A stretch of 64,000 nucleotides of DNA from the NCBI RefSeq assembly GCF_004421005.1, contig NZ_CP038026.1, forward strand, positions 1,178,001 through 1,242,000. The letters run 5' to 3'. Under the pieces are notes generated by a model. That model was given only the letters and a program-made list of their open reading frames with translations, had not been told where the DNA came from and ran no database searches. Source of the DNA: Pseudoduganella plicata (GTDB lineage Bacteria; Pseudomonadota; Gammaproteobacteria; Burkholderiales; Burkholderiaceae_D). The position numbers and the translations under genes are program-made. This document shows, in pieces, positions 46,687 through 55,418 of this stretch (its first letter is position 1; each line of letters starts with the position of its first letter).

Positions 46687-48960
46687 ATGCACCAGCACCT
46701 CCATCGCGCCATCGCCGCACTGTCGGCGGGCGTCACCATCACGGCATTGGCCGAACCCGTTCCGGCAACGCCGGACGCCACCGGGATCATCGAACGGGTC
46801 GAAGTCACGGCGACCCGCACGGGCGCCGTCGACGTGCAGCACGTGCCGGCCGCGATCAGCGTCATCAAGCCCGAGGCGCTCATGAAGTACGGCCTGGGCA
46901 ACCTGGCCGACATCGCCGACCTGGTGCCCGCGATGACGGTGCAGCAGCAGGGTGCGGGCGTCAACAACGTCACGATGCGCGGGCTGGTGGTGCGCGGCAT
47001 CGTGCCGTCCGAAGTGCAGGATGCCTCGCTGGTGGCCGTGTACATCGACGAGATGCCCGTCACGCTCAAGTCCGCCAATCCGGATTTGAAGGTGCTGGAC
47101 CTGGAACGGGTCGAAGTGCTGCAAGGGCCACAGGGCACGCTGTTCGGCGCGGGCGCGATGGCCGGCACGGTGCGGCAGATTACCCGCAAGCCGGAATTGA
47201 ACGACCTCTTTGGCACCGTCGAGGCGGTCGGCTCGCACACGGGCGGCTTCGGCGGCACCAACCACAACCTGCGCGGCATGATCAACATTCCCGTCAACGA
47301 CGACGTGCTGGCGTTGCGCGTGACCGGCTACACGGGCCAGGACTCGGGCTATATCCGCAACCACGTGAACGGCGCGACCACCAACGCCGTCTCCACCAAC
47401 CAGGGCCGCATCGCCGCCCGCCTGCGCGCCTCGCGCGACCTGCTGGTCGACGCCAGCATCACGGCGTCGAACATCAAGGGCGGCATCAACGACGCCTATG
47501 CCGACCTGGCGCCGTTTACGACGATCGCGCTGCTGCCGCAAACGAGCAACGACAAGCTGCAGCTGTACAACCTGACGCTGAACGGCGACCTGGGACGCGC
47601 CAACCTGGTGTCGTCCACGTCGTACCTGCACCGCGACACGCTGTACGTGACGTCGGCCCAGTATCCCGCCACGGCGTTCATCTTCGGCGGCCAGCCGCCG
47701 CTGATGCGCTCGGCCTACCGGATTGGCAATGCCATCGAGGACTTCGCGCAGGAGCTGCGCCTGCAGTCGAAAGGCGATGGCCCGTTGAAGTGGACCGCCG
47801 GCGCGTTCTACGAACAGGGCAAGCGCGACACGCGCCAGGACCAGCCGACGGAAGGCTTCGACGCGCGCTACGCCGCCACGCGCAACTTCCCCGGCTACGA
47901 TTCGGCCGTCCATGACCAGTCCTTCACGTCCGATAACTATTTTTCGGGCACGCAGAACACGAAATCGCGTCAGGTCGCGCTGTTTGCCGAAGCGACGTAC
48001 ACGCTGTGGGACCAGCTGGACCTGACGGCCGGCCTGCGCCTGTTCCGTGGCACGCAGGACTTCGACCTGAAGTTCACGGGGCTGTTCGGCAACCTCGTCA
48101 CCGCAACGCCGGCCGTGCCGACGGGCCAGCCGGAAGTGTCCACCAGCAGCGCCACGTCGCACGGGACCAATCCCCGCGTCGCGGCCGCGTGGCGTGTCGA
48201 TGCGGACCACACGCTGTACGCGTCCGCCGGCAAGGGCTTCCGCTACGGCGGCAACAACCAGCCCGTCCCGTTCAATTTCTGCGGCGTGCACGCGCCCACG
48301 ACGTTCGCGCCGGACAGCCTGTGGAACTACGAGGTCGGCTCGAAGAATTCGCTGCTGAACCGGCGCTTGACCGTCAATGCCAGCGCCTACCTGATCGACT
48401 GGGACGACGTGCAGGTGTTCAACCGCCTGCCGTGCACCTACTACTTCACGCAGAACGCCGGCAAGATCCGCAGCAAGGGCATCGAGCTGGAGACGGCGTT
48501 CAAGCTGACGCGCCAGGCTTCCATCGGCGTCAATGCGTCGTACAACCACGCCAGCGCCCGTGACACGGTTATGACTGGCATCCCGGCGCAGAACATCCCG
48601 GCCGGCAGCCGCGTGCCGTACGCCCCGCGCTTTTCCGCCAGCGCCACCGCCAGCTACACGATCCCGCTGGCGGGGACGGACGAAATCGGCCTGGCGGCCA
48701 GCTACGCCTACCGCGGCGAGGCGTTCACCAACTTCGCGGCCACGCAGGGCAGCTATGCGCGCATCGAATCGTCCAACACGCTCAACGCCACCGTGACGTA
48801 CCGCACCCGCGGCTACGAGGTCGGCCTGTTCGGCACCAACCTGACCAACGGCGCGCAGGTCAGCGACGTCACGCCGAACGGGATTGCCATCCAGCCGGGC
48901 AACCTGGTCTATCTCGTGCGTCCGCGCACCGTGGGGCTGCGCGTTACCGCGCGCTTCTGA
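46687..48960 (+). CDS. TonB-dependent outer-membrane receptor
   Basis: 757 residues. ATG at 46687 follows AAGGA. A short signal segment (residues 1-25) leads to a TonB box-like region (ERVEVTATRTGA) and the plug domain (VLDLERVEVLQGPQGTLFGAGAMAGTVRQIT), then a 22-strand barrel ending in a C-terminal aromatic TARF. It resembles receptors for iron complexes and other large ligands. No regulator or periplasmic partner lies next to it. The ligand is unknown; the Fe-siderophore role is an inference from the family. Confidence 0.92.
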   Translation: MHQHLHRAIAALSAGVTITALAEPVPATPDATGIIERVEVTATRTGAVDVQHVPAAISVIKPEALMKYGLGNLADIADLVPAMTVQQQGAGVNNVTMRGLVVRGIVPSEVQDASLVAVYIDEMPVTLKSANPDLKVLDLERVEVLQGPQGTLFGAGAMAGTVRQITRKPELNDLFGTVEAVGSHTGGFGGTNHNLRGMINIPVNDDVLALRVTGYTGQDSGYIRNHVNGATTNAVSTNQGRIAARLRASRDLLVDASITASNIKGGINDAYADLAPFTTIALLPQTSNDKLQLYNLTLNGDLGRANLVSSTSYLHRDTLYVTSAQYPATAFIFGGQPPLMRSAYRIGNAIEDFAQELRLQSKGDGPLKWTAGAFYEQGKRDTRQDQPTEGFDARYAATRNFPGYDSAVHDQSFTSDNYFSGTQNTKSRQVALFAEATYTLWDQLDLTAGLRLFRGTQDFDLKFTGLFGNLVTATPAVPTGQPEVSTSSATSHGTNPRVAAAWRVDADHTLYASAGKGFRYGGNNQPVPFNFCGVHAPTTFAPDSLWNYEVGSKNSLLNRRLTVNASAYLIDWDDVQVFNRLPCTYYFTQNAGKIRSKGIELETAFKLTRQASIGVNASYNHASARDTVMTGIPAQNIPAGSRVPYAPRFSASATASYTIPLAGTDEIGLAASYAYRGEAFTNFAATQGSYARIESSNTLNATVTYRTRGYEVGLFGTNLTNGAQVSDVTPNGIAIQPGNLVYLVRPRTVGLRVTARF

Positions 48961-49029
48961 CGCCCGGGGCCGCCGCTTCCCGATCCGGGTACACGGATGC
49001 GGCACGGCGGCGGCAGGTGGCGGCCGAGC

Positions 49030-49312
49030 GCGAGCGGCCGGCGTGGCGGGCGAGTGGCCGACCTGGCTGCCGATCGTCGTCATCCACGGCGGCTGGCTGG
49101 CGACACTGGCCGGCTGGCGTCAGCTCGGCATGCCGCTGGCCACGATGCTGTCGCTCTGGTGGTGTGCGTGGTACATGTCGCTGCAGCACGAGCCGATACA
49201 CGGCCATTCCACCCGCAAGCCCTCGCTGAACCGCCTGTTCGGCACGGCGCCGCTGGCCGTCTGGCATCCGTACCCGCTGTATCGCGACAGCCACCTGCGC
49301 CATGAACCTGCT
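49030..49312 (+). pseudogene. Fatty-acid desaturase remnant (N-terminal part)
   Basis: The plus-strand frame encodes GEWPTWLPIVVIHGGW then WCAWYMSLQHEPIHGHSTRK and LAVWHPYPLYRDSHLRH, which matches the first membrane segment and first two histidine boxes (HEPIHGH) of membrane fatty-acid desaturases. The reading stops matching at about 49312 (HLRH is where HH of the third box should follow). The gene has no start codon in good context and no C-terminal half, so it is a fragment. Confidence 0.6.
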
Positions 49313-49740
49313 GCGGCACGCCGTCGCGCCGCTGGCGCGGGACGGCCGCTTCTTCGGCGCAGTGCGCGTCTGAGGCAGCTACGCCTGCAGCGCGGCAATG
49401 GTGCGCTCGGGCGCGGCCGCCATCGCGGCCATCGATTGCGTCACGTGGGCCTGCCTGTGCGACGTCGATCCCGAAGCCGTGACGGGGCTGGCGGTGCGGG
49501 GCACCACGGCCTGCGCGCCCGGCCTGCCGCTGATTGCCGGCCGCTTCGCGCCGGACCGCTGCCCGGCACGCTTGCACCAGGCGTTGCTGGCGCCCGGCCC
49601 CGCGCTGCGGGCGGCCATGGCGCCGCTGCGCATTGCCGCGTTCCAGTACCGCGATGCGGCCGGGCATGCCGGCATCGACGGGCTGGAAGCCGAAGCACGC
49701 CGGCTGGGCTACCGTGCCGGCCTGACCCCGCTACGTATTT
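49303..49740 (+). pseudogene. PhnD-like phosphate/phosphonate binding protein remnant with internal stop
   Basis: In one frame the sequence reads NLLRHAVAPLARDGRFFGAVRV, TGA (49371-49373), then GSYACSAAMVRSGAAAIAAIDCVTW and APGLPLIAGRF up to EAEARRLGYRAG. This matches the C-terminal half of periplasmic PhnD-type binding proteins (for example the segments GRFFxxVxVTGSHxAS and AAIDCVTWAL). The N-terminal half is missing and joined to the desaturase fragment, and an in-frame TGA interrupts it. It is therefore a dead gene. Confidence 0.6.
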
Positions 49741-49783
49741 TCCGCATTGTGGTTATCCCTGATGGGGCTAACCACAATGCGGA
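49741..49783. repeat. 15-bp perfect inverted repeat upstream of dctA
   Basis: Arms TCCGCATTGTGGTTA (49741-49755) and TAACCACAATGCGGA (49769-49783) around 13 bases, about 80 bases before the dctA start. A third partial copy, ATCACAATGGTGAT, follows at once (49786-49799). It may be a dctA operator or the end of a small mobile element. Confidence 0.65.
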
Positions 49784-49864
49784 TAATCACAATGGTGATA
49801 TCTGAGATCGTTCGGCATGATGGCCGCCAGAAAACTGGATTACCCGGGAAGACTGGAGCTCATC

Positions 49865-51184
49865 ATGAAAAAACCGTTCTACAAAATACTGTATGTCCAG
49901 GTATTGTTCGCCATCGCGGTGGGCGTACTGCTGGGCATTTTCCTGCCGAAAGACGCCGTGGCGATGAAGCCGCTGGGCGACGGCTTCATCAAGCTGATCA
50001 AGATGATCATCGCGCCGGTGATCTTCTGTACCGTCGTCTCCGGCATTGCCGGCATGTCCGACATCAAGAAGATCGGCCGCGTCGGCGGCAAGGCCCTGCT
50101 GTACTTCGAGGTCGTCTCCACCTTCGCGCTGGTGATCGGCCTGTTCGTGGCCAACATCGTCAAGCCGGGCGCCGGCTTCAATGCCGACCCCGCCACCCTG
50201 GACACCAAGGCGATCGCCCAGTACACGGAAAAGGCGTCGCACCAGTCCACCCTCGATTTCGTGATGAACATCATCCCGAACACGGTGGTCGACGCGTTTG
50301 CCAAGGGCGACATCCTGCAGGTCCTCCTGATCTCGATCCTGTTCGGCTTCGCGCTGTCGGTCCTCGGTGAAAAAGGCCGTCCGGTCGCCAAGCTGATCGA
50401 CGAAGCCGGCGCCGCCATCTTCGGCATGGTCAACATCATCATGAAGGTTGCCCCCATCGGCGCGTTCGGTGCAATGGCATTCACCATCGGCAAATACGGC
50501 ATCGATTCGCTGCTGCCGCTGGCCAAGCTGATGGGTTCGTTCTACCTGACCTGCGGCCTGTTCGTCTTCATCGTGCTGGGCGCCATCGCCAAGTTTACGG
50601 GGTTCTCGATCGTACGCTTCATTGCCTATATCAAGGAAGAGCTGCTGATCGTGCTGGGCACGAGCTCGTCGGAAAGCGCCCTGCCTTCCCTGATGACCAA
50701 GCTGCAGCGCCTGGGCGCATCGAAACCGGTCGTCGGCCTGGTCGTACCGACCGGCTACTCGTTCAACCTGGACGGCACCAACATCTACATGACGATGGCC
50801 GCCCTGTTCGTCGCGCAGGCCACCAACACGGAGCTCACCCTGACGCAGGAACTGACGATCCTGGGAGTAGCGATGCTGACGTCGAAAGGCGCCTCCGGTA
50901 TCACCGGCGCCGGTTTCATCACCCTGGCCGCCACCCTGGCCGTTGTCCCGACGATTCCCGTGGCCGGCATGGCGCTGATCCTGGGCATCGACCGCTTCAT
51001 GAGCGAATGCCGCGCGCTGACGAACTTCGTCGGCAACGGTGTCGCCGCCCTGGTCGTGTCGAAGTGGGAAGGCGAGCTGGACATGGCAACACTGAAGCGC
51101 GAGCTGGCCCATCCGGGTGGCCCGCATGAGCCGCTGGAAGAAGTGGCGCATGGCGAGCCGGTGACGCTGGCGAAGCAGGCGTAA
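49865..51184 (+). CDS. dctA: C4-dicarboxylate transporter DctA
   Basis: 439 residues from the ATG at 49865 ([20 protein letters not shown]), GGAG upstream. Member of the dicarboxylate/amino acid:cation symporter family with eight membrane helices and the re-entrant motifs [29 protein letters not shown] and [15 protein letters not shown]. It imports succinate, fumarate and malate aerobically with protons or sodium. Two-component regulators (DctBD) are not next to it. A terminator follows. Confidence 0.96.
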   Translation: MKKPFYKILYVQVLFAIAVGVLLGIFLPKDAVAMKPLGDGFIKLIKMIIAPVIFCTVVSGIAGMSDIKKIGRVGGKALLYFEVVSTFALVIGLFVANIVKPGAGFNADPATLDTKAIAQYTEKASHQSTLDFVMNIIPNTVVDAFAKGDILQVLLISILFGFALSVLGEKGRPVAKLIDEAGAAIFGMVNIIMKVAPIGAFGAMAFTIGKYGIDSLLPLAKLMGSFYLTCGLFVFIVLGAIAKFTGFSIVRFIAYIKEELLIVLGTSSSESALPSLMTKLQRLGASKPVVGLVVPTGYSFNLDGTNIYMTMAALFVAQATNTELTLTQELTILGVAMLTSKGASGITGAGFITLAATLAVVPTIPVAGMALILGIDRFMSECRALTNFVGNGVAALVVSKWEGELDMATLKRELAHPGGPHEPLEEVAHGEPVTLAKQA

Positions 51185-51209
51185 GCTGCTGGCGGTCGGA
51201 TCGCACGCG

Positions 51210-51240
51210 AAAGGCGCTGGCTTCGGCCCGCGCCTTTTTT
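51210..51240 (+). terminator. Rho-independent terminator after dctA
   Basis: AAAGGCGC and GCGCCTTT flank an inner GGC-TTCG-GCC tetraloop stem, with a T-run right after. It ends dctA transcription before the convergent PAAR gene. Confidence 0.85.
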
Positions 51241-51279
51241 AGTTTTTCACATTCCTCTGCGAAGAACCTACTCCGCAAA

Positions 51280-51546
51280 CTAACCTTGAGTAGCGTCCAC
51301 GACGCTGGCGATCAACGCACAACCGCAAGCGGTTTTATGCCCGTGCAGTGCCACTCCGCGCCCGTCGACAATGAACACATGGCAGCCCTCGACGATAGGA
51401 TTGGTACCATGGCCTGGTAGAGGACAGGAGACCATATCCCCCTTTCGCGCGATACCGATTCCCCGCAAAGTATGAGTCAGTGACGCACTGACGACTGTGC
51501 CGCCATGCGTCGTCTTGTCGCCAAGTCGAACAATTGCGCGTGCCAT
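51280..51546 (-). CDS. PAAR-domain T6SS spike-tip protein
   Basis: 88 residues, a PAAR-type (DUF4150/PAAR_CT-like) protein: AIVRLGDKTTHGGTVVSAS, GIARKGDMVSCPLPGH and HGHKTACGCALIASV. It sharpens the VgrG spike and carries effectors. Its ATG follows the TAG of the lipase gene without any gap. It has no fused effector domain. It is the last gene of the T6SS unit. Confidence 0.92.
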   Translation of the reverse strand: MARAIVRLGDKTTHGGTVVSASLTHTLRGIGIARKGDMVSCPLPGHGTNPIVEGCHVFIVDGRGVALHGHKTACGCALIASVVDATQG

Positions 51547-53586
51547 CTAGATACCGATCGCGGAACGCACGGAATGCCAGCCCTCTTCCACTGCCTGCAT
51601 GCCGCTATCGGCGGCGCTACCGACACTCTTGACCGCGCTCGAGGCGCCGTCGTAGATCTGGCTGCCGACTTCGGTCACTTTTTTTTGCGTCGCATCGGTA
51701 ATCTCACCGACTTTCTTCTGGGTGACATCAATCAGCTCGGAAGCCTTCTTGTGCGTAGCGTCGGCGGCGGCACTCGCCTGTTTTTTAGCTGTATCGATCG
51801 ATGTGACAATCATCTGCTCACCTCTTCTCACCGTCGAGATCAGCACCTCCTTGCCGCTCTGGTAAACCTCCACCGTGTATTTGACACCAGCGCGGACTGT
51901 ATCGACAGCGAATTTCTGGCCAACCTGATATGTATGGGTGGCAACCAACTTGCCCTCTTCCCAAGTCTCTACTACGACACCCTCGGCGCGATGATAAACT
52001 TTTATGATGCCATCCTTGACGGCCACGAGTGTATCGCCCATCCAATCCAGTCCGCGCGCCAGTACGTTCCGCGATGACTCAGCCATGCCACGGGCGGTAA
52101 AATAGCTGAAAGGTTCAATAGCGTTGATGAATCCGGCCTTCGAATCATGTACGTAATAACGTATGAAGTGAAGCACCGGTTCAGACGCAGTAGCCTGCCA
52201 GGCGTCAAGGCGCCACTGGGCCGGACGCACGAGAAACCCTAGTCGCCGCCCTTCAACGTTCAGCGCTCCGGGCGTATTGTCCTGGGCAGCGCTATTACCT
52301 GTCGACAGTCTGTCCTTATTCCACTCGAGCAAACGTGCAGCCTCAATCGCAATACCAGGGTGGCCGTGCGACTTGGTACCACCCGCGCCGTCATCTGCCT
52401 CGACAAGATCAGGCGTTTTTATCGCGCGCCGAGTCATCGTGCCCCACGATGCATACAGTGCTTTCATGTGCGCTGTCACGGCCGCTTCCACAGTCGCGCT
52501 GGCACCAATTCCACTCATATAACTTTTATAAGATCCCAGCGTTTCTGGTGAAATCTCAAACCGCGCACGAAAAATTACTTCACCGAGTTTTCTGATATCA
52601 TCATAATCTACGAGCCGGACCCCGCATCTTACAGCTTCCCGCATCATATCGCGCATCGGGATGCGGGCGTAATTGTTTGAAATACCTTGATTGACGGGCT
52701 CATATCCTCCGCCCACATCGGAATGGGCACCGGGATATACGATTTCCGACCAATTCGGCGGTAGCTTGCCACCCTTGCGAATTAAGTCTACGGGAAAAGA
52801 GAACCGCAACTCGTGAGCAGCGACATAATGAACACACCGTTCGACGTCGACCGGCACGACCAGATTTTTCTCATCGAAAGGTAAGTCGACGTCTTTGCCA
52901 GGCGCACCAAAGGACGCGACAGTATCAAATAAGCCCATGAAGTTAAAACGTATGGGAACGCCATTGTACCGCAGTGTACCATCTGCGCCGCGCTTACTCT
53001 GCCGCACCATCTCGTTACTAAACGCCCGCGCTAGCGCCGCGCCTCGAGAGAAACCAAAAATCGACAAATTAATTACAGTAATAAGACCGTGCTCTTCCAA
53101 AGCCTGCGCGAGTCCTCTTATGTTCGCTGGCTTACCTTTTTCAATATAAGGTAATAAGGAAAGGTTCAATTTCGAAGCATTTTTTACCAAAATTGTACGC
53201 AGCCGATCATTGACCCTTACCTCGCCATCATCCAGACGACGTGTACCTCCCGACCCGAACCCGAGGCCTAGCTTACCATCTTGGACAGCCATCAATTTCT
53301 GATCCATCCAGTCGGTGGCGGTGCCATTAAAAGGAGTACCAACTCCAGAAATATAAATGGAATAATTAGACGTACCATCATTGGTAAGAAATTGGGTCGC
53401 GCGCCAAAGCCGAGCGGGATTACTCCAACTCATCAAAGGCTCATCTACGTCCTTATTATTGCCGGTACCATCAAAGAAGATACTTATATTGACAATGTCA
53501 GCACAACTCTGCTTCGCACCGGGCCTACTCGACGGCGTATCGCGATTGCAATTCTGAGCGGCGGCTAATTTATCAATTTTCTCCAT
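51547..53586 (-). CDS. T6SS phospholipase effector, Tle1-type (DUF2235)
   Basis: 679 residues. DUF2235 alpha/beta hydrolase: FFDGTGNN at 37-44, nucleophile Ser180 in GFSRG, catalytic Asp in MGLFDTVAS and the histidine region PGAHSDVGGGY. This is the signature of Tle1 lipases, injected by the T6SS to cleave phospholipids of rivals. After about residue 500 there are short beta repeats and an amphipathic Lys/Ala-rich tail with heptad-like repeats (THKKASELID, TQKKVGEITDATQKKV). Its ATG starts one base after the upstream lipoprotein stop, so the pair is tightly coupled. Less GC-rich than the core genome. Confidence 0.9.
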   Translation of the reverse strand: MEKIDKLAAAQNCNRDTPSSRPGAKQSCADIVNISIFFDGTGNNKDVDEPLMSWSNPARLWRATQFLTNDGTSNYSIYISGVGTPFNGTATDWMDQKLMAVQDGKLGLGFGSGGTRRLDDGEVRVNDRLRTILVKNASKLNLSLLPYIEKGKPANIRGLAQALEEHGLITVINLSIFGFSRGAALARAFSNEMVRQSKRGADGTLRYNGVPIRFNFMGLFDTVASFGAPGKDVDLPFDEKNLVVPVDVERCVHYVAAHELRFSFPVDLIRKGGKLPPNWSEIVYPGAHSDVGGGYEPVNQGISNNYARIPMRDMMREAVRCGVRLVDYDDIRKLGEVIFRARFEISPETLGSYKSYMSGIGASATVEAAVTAHMKALYASWGTMTRRAIKTPDLVEADDGAGGTKSHGHPGIAIEAARLLEWNKDRLSTGNSAAQDNTPGALNVEGRRLGFLVRPAQWRLDAWQATASEPVLHFIRYYVHDSKAGFINAIEPFSYFTARGMAESSRNVLARGLDWMGDTLVAVKDGIIKVYHRAEGVVVETWEEGKLVATHTYQVGQKFAVDTVRAGVKYTVEVYQSGKEVLISTVRRGEQMIVTSIDTAKKQASAAADATHKKASELIDVTQKKVGEITDATQKKVTEVGSQIYDGASSAVKSVGSAADSGMQAVEEGWHSVRSAIGI

Positions 53587-53587
53587 C

Positions 53588-54088
53588 TCACTTCCTTGCT
53601 TCCATTATTTTTCTTCCTCTTGCGGTCCTCTCAGGAACGAATTCAGCAAACGTCACTTCGACAGTATCGTCAGGGTAAAGGTGGAGCCCTAGACTTTGCG
53701 TTCCCGTTGGAATCTGATCCGGCGTGATCACTAATGTGTTCTTCATATTGACGACCTCGCCATTCCGTGGAGTACCTGCGGGACCATCCAGCGTCCAATG
53801 GAGTGACTGGACTCCAAATGGAATTCGAACGCCTGCAATGGTGCTCGTACCGCCGTATTTGTTCATTACACCTAAGTCTGTACCATTAAATATTATGTCA
53901 GTAACCACGCGATCGATATATGAAAACATCTCGACATCCAATACGGTAAATTTATGCATGTTTTTTTCTCCCTGACTGCATGCCGTCACCGGAATCAATA
54001 ACCCTAAGGCCAACAATTTTAGCGCTCTCCGCCGACGGCCGGCCTGGGCTTCAAAACCGATAGACGTCGCTCCCTCTTGCTCACCCAT
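53588..54088 (-). CDS. Lipoprotein, candidate immunity protein of the Tle1 lipase
   Basis: 166 residues from the ATG at 54088 with AGGAG five bases upstream. A basic N-terminus, hydrophobic segment and lipobox IPVTAC predict a periplasm-facing lipoprotein. The body, for example VEMFSYIDRVVTDIIFNG and PFGVQSLHWTLDG, belongs to no family that I can name with confidence. A paralogue lies at 58565. Position directly before the lipase (1-base gap) and membrane anchoring in the periplasm, where Tle1 acts, support an immunity role; this is inference. Confidence 0.8.
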   Translation of the reverse strand: MGEQEGATSIGFEAQAGRRRRALKLLALGLLIPVTACSQGEKNMHKFTVLDVEMFSYIDRVVTDIIFNGTDLGVMNKYGGTSTIAGVRIPFGVQSLHWTLDGPAGTPRNGEVVNMKNTLVITPDQIPTGTQSLGLHLYPDDTVEVTFAEFVPERTARGRKIMEARK

Positions 54089-54500
54089 GTTCACTCCTAA
54101 TCAACTCTTTTGTGCGCCGCAGACACAGACAAAGGTCCGATGGACGCTGAAATAACATTTATCTGCCAAGTGCCACTCGTAATTTTTCATCCGCGTAGAT
54201 TCTGCCTCGATTTTCCTTTGCGTAGCGACCCGGTCAAAATTCGCACGAAAGGGACTCGAGAGTGCTGACGGAAACGATCTGGCCAAAGCCTGAGACACTT
54301 GGCCGAACTCTATTCTGTACAATAACTAGCTTACTCTTTATTCTCTCAACTAGCTCAATGGAAAGCCCTCGCATAAACGACTCGCACCCCAGCGCGACTG
54401 TTAAGCCCTAAACCGAATGTGTTTCCTGAAATTATGCCAGTGACGCCAAATAAGCCTATCCGCTATCGCATTAACGCCGCGCATGACCGTTTCCCCTTTG
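54089..54500. other. Spacer between DUF4123 gene and lipoprotein gene
   Basis: About 410 bases, AT-richer than the surroundings. The only open frame (54101-54322, minus) begins with TTG, matches no known family and is not called as a gene. The region probably carries a promoter for the lipoprotein-lipase-PAAR part of the island. Confidence 0.4.
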
Positions 54501-55418
54501 TTACGGAAATTTTTCCATCGCCGCATCAAAACTGATAACGCCGGCCCGAACCTGTTCAAGTAACTCAGAAATAAAAGGATCGGTCTTTATAGCTGTGCCA
54601 TAAATCAGCGCCGCGCATATATAGTTTAGAATATCTCGCATACCATACAGCTTTAGCTTGCGCGCTTCGAGCAGATGCTGCTCGACCATCGCATAGTGCT
54701 CTGAAGTCGGGATATCGAGAAGAAGCAGGGGCTGGTTTTCCTTGAGCATGGACAGCAGCTGGTCTGGAACGCCTGCCTCCACGAGCATGTCAACCTGTAT
54801 TTGGGTAAGCTTGAGCGGCAGATCGACCAGATGCGCTTCCTCAGCCTCGGCACTGTTTTTCGGCAGCACCTGCTGAGGGTTCCCGTTACGATCCCAGTAC
54901 CACCACGCCGATATGCCTTGCATAAGCCGCGCGCGCTGGCGCTCCGTCAGCACAGGGACCGGCACGTGCAAGGTCTTATCAGCGGACTGTCCTGTCAGTG
55001 TGCCCAGCACGGCTGGGTCCCAGAAGGCAAAGATCATGTCGGTATCGTCAGGAAGCAGGATCTCGGTGAACGCTGCCAGATGATGCCACAACGCGTCAAA
55101 GGCCAACCGACTGACGATGAGTGTCAAGCTGGCCGGATGTGCGGCTCCGCCCTGAAGAATCGTTGGCCAGACGTCGCTGTCACCGGCAAGCGGAGAAAGT
55201 TCCAGCAAATGGGGTGCGTAATCTTCCAGGCCTGAAGCCAGCGCCGCTGGCAGCAGACACTTACTTTGCATTTTCAGGCCGTGTTTGTCGAACGTTTGCA
55301 GCAACGCCTGATCCTGTGCACTGTCCACGATGGCGTAGCACGTGAGATTCTGGTCATCAAAAGCACTCGCCAAGCTCGACGCGAATATTGCCTTCTCCAT
55401 TTCAACGGTGTCCATCAT
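54501..55418 (-). CDS. DUF4123 T6SS effector adaptor
   Basis: 305 residues from the ATG at 55418, which overlaps the VgrG stop (ATGA). The DUF4123 fold covers about residues 20-145 (TCYAIVDSAQDQALLQTF, HLAAFTEILLPDDTDMIFAFWDP). These adaptors (Tap/TEC) load a specific effector on to VgrG. Placement between vgrG and the lipase indicates that it loads the lipase. The C-terminal part contains the variable helical region expected for effector recognition. Confidence 0.9.
   Translation of the reverse strand: MMDTVEMEKAIFASSLASAFDDQNLTCYAIVDSAQDQALLQTFDKHGLKMQSKCLLPAALASGLEDYAPHLLELSPLAGDSDVWPTILQGGAAHPASLTLIVSRLAFDALWHHLAAFTEILLPDDTDMIFAFWDPAVLGTLTGQSADKTLHVPVPVLTERQRARLMQGISAWWYWDRNGNPQQVLPKNSAEAEEAHLVDLPLKLTQIQVDMLVEAGVPDQLLSMLKENQPLLLLDIPTSEHYAMVEQHLLEARKLKLYGMRDILNYICAALIYGTAIKTDPFISELLEQVRAGVISFDAAMEKFP

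Noticed and set aside
45475-49083. 1202-codon open frame on the minus strand
   Set aside because: Antisense to the antiporter and TonB receptor genes; composition (Arg/Gln/Ala/Val repeats) is typical of a codon-bias shadow.
54101-54322. Possible 73-residue small gene on the minus strand
   Set aside because: TTG start, no ribosome binding site, no recognisable family; kept only as a note on the spacer.
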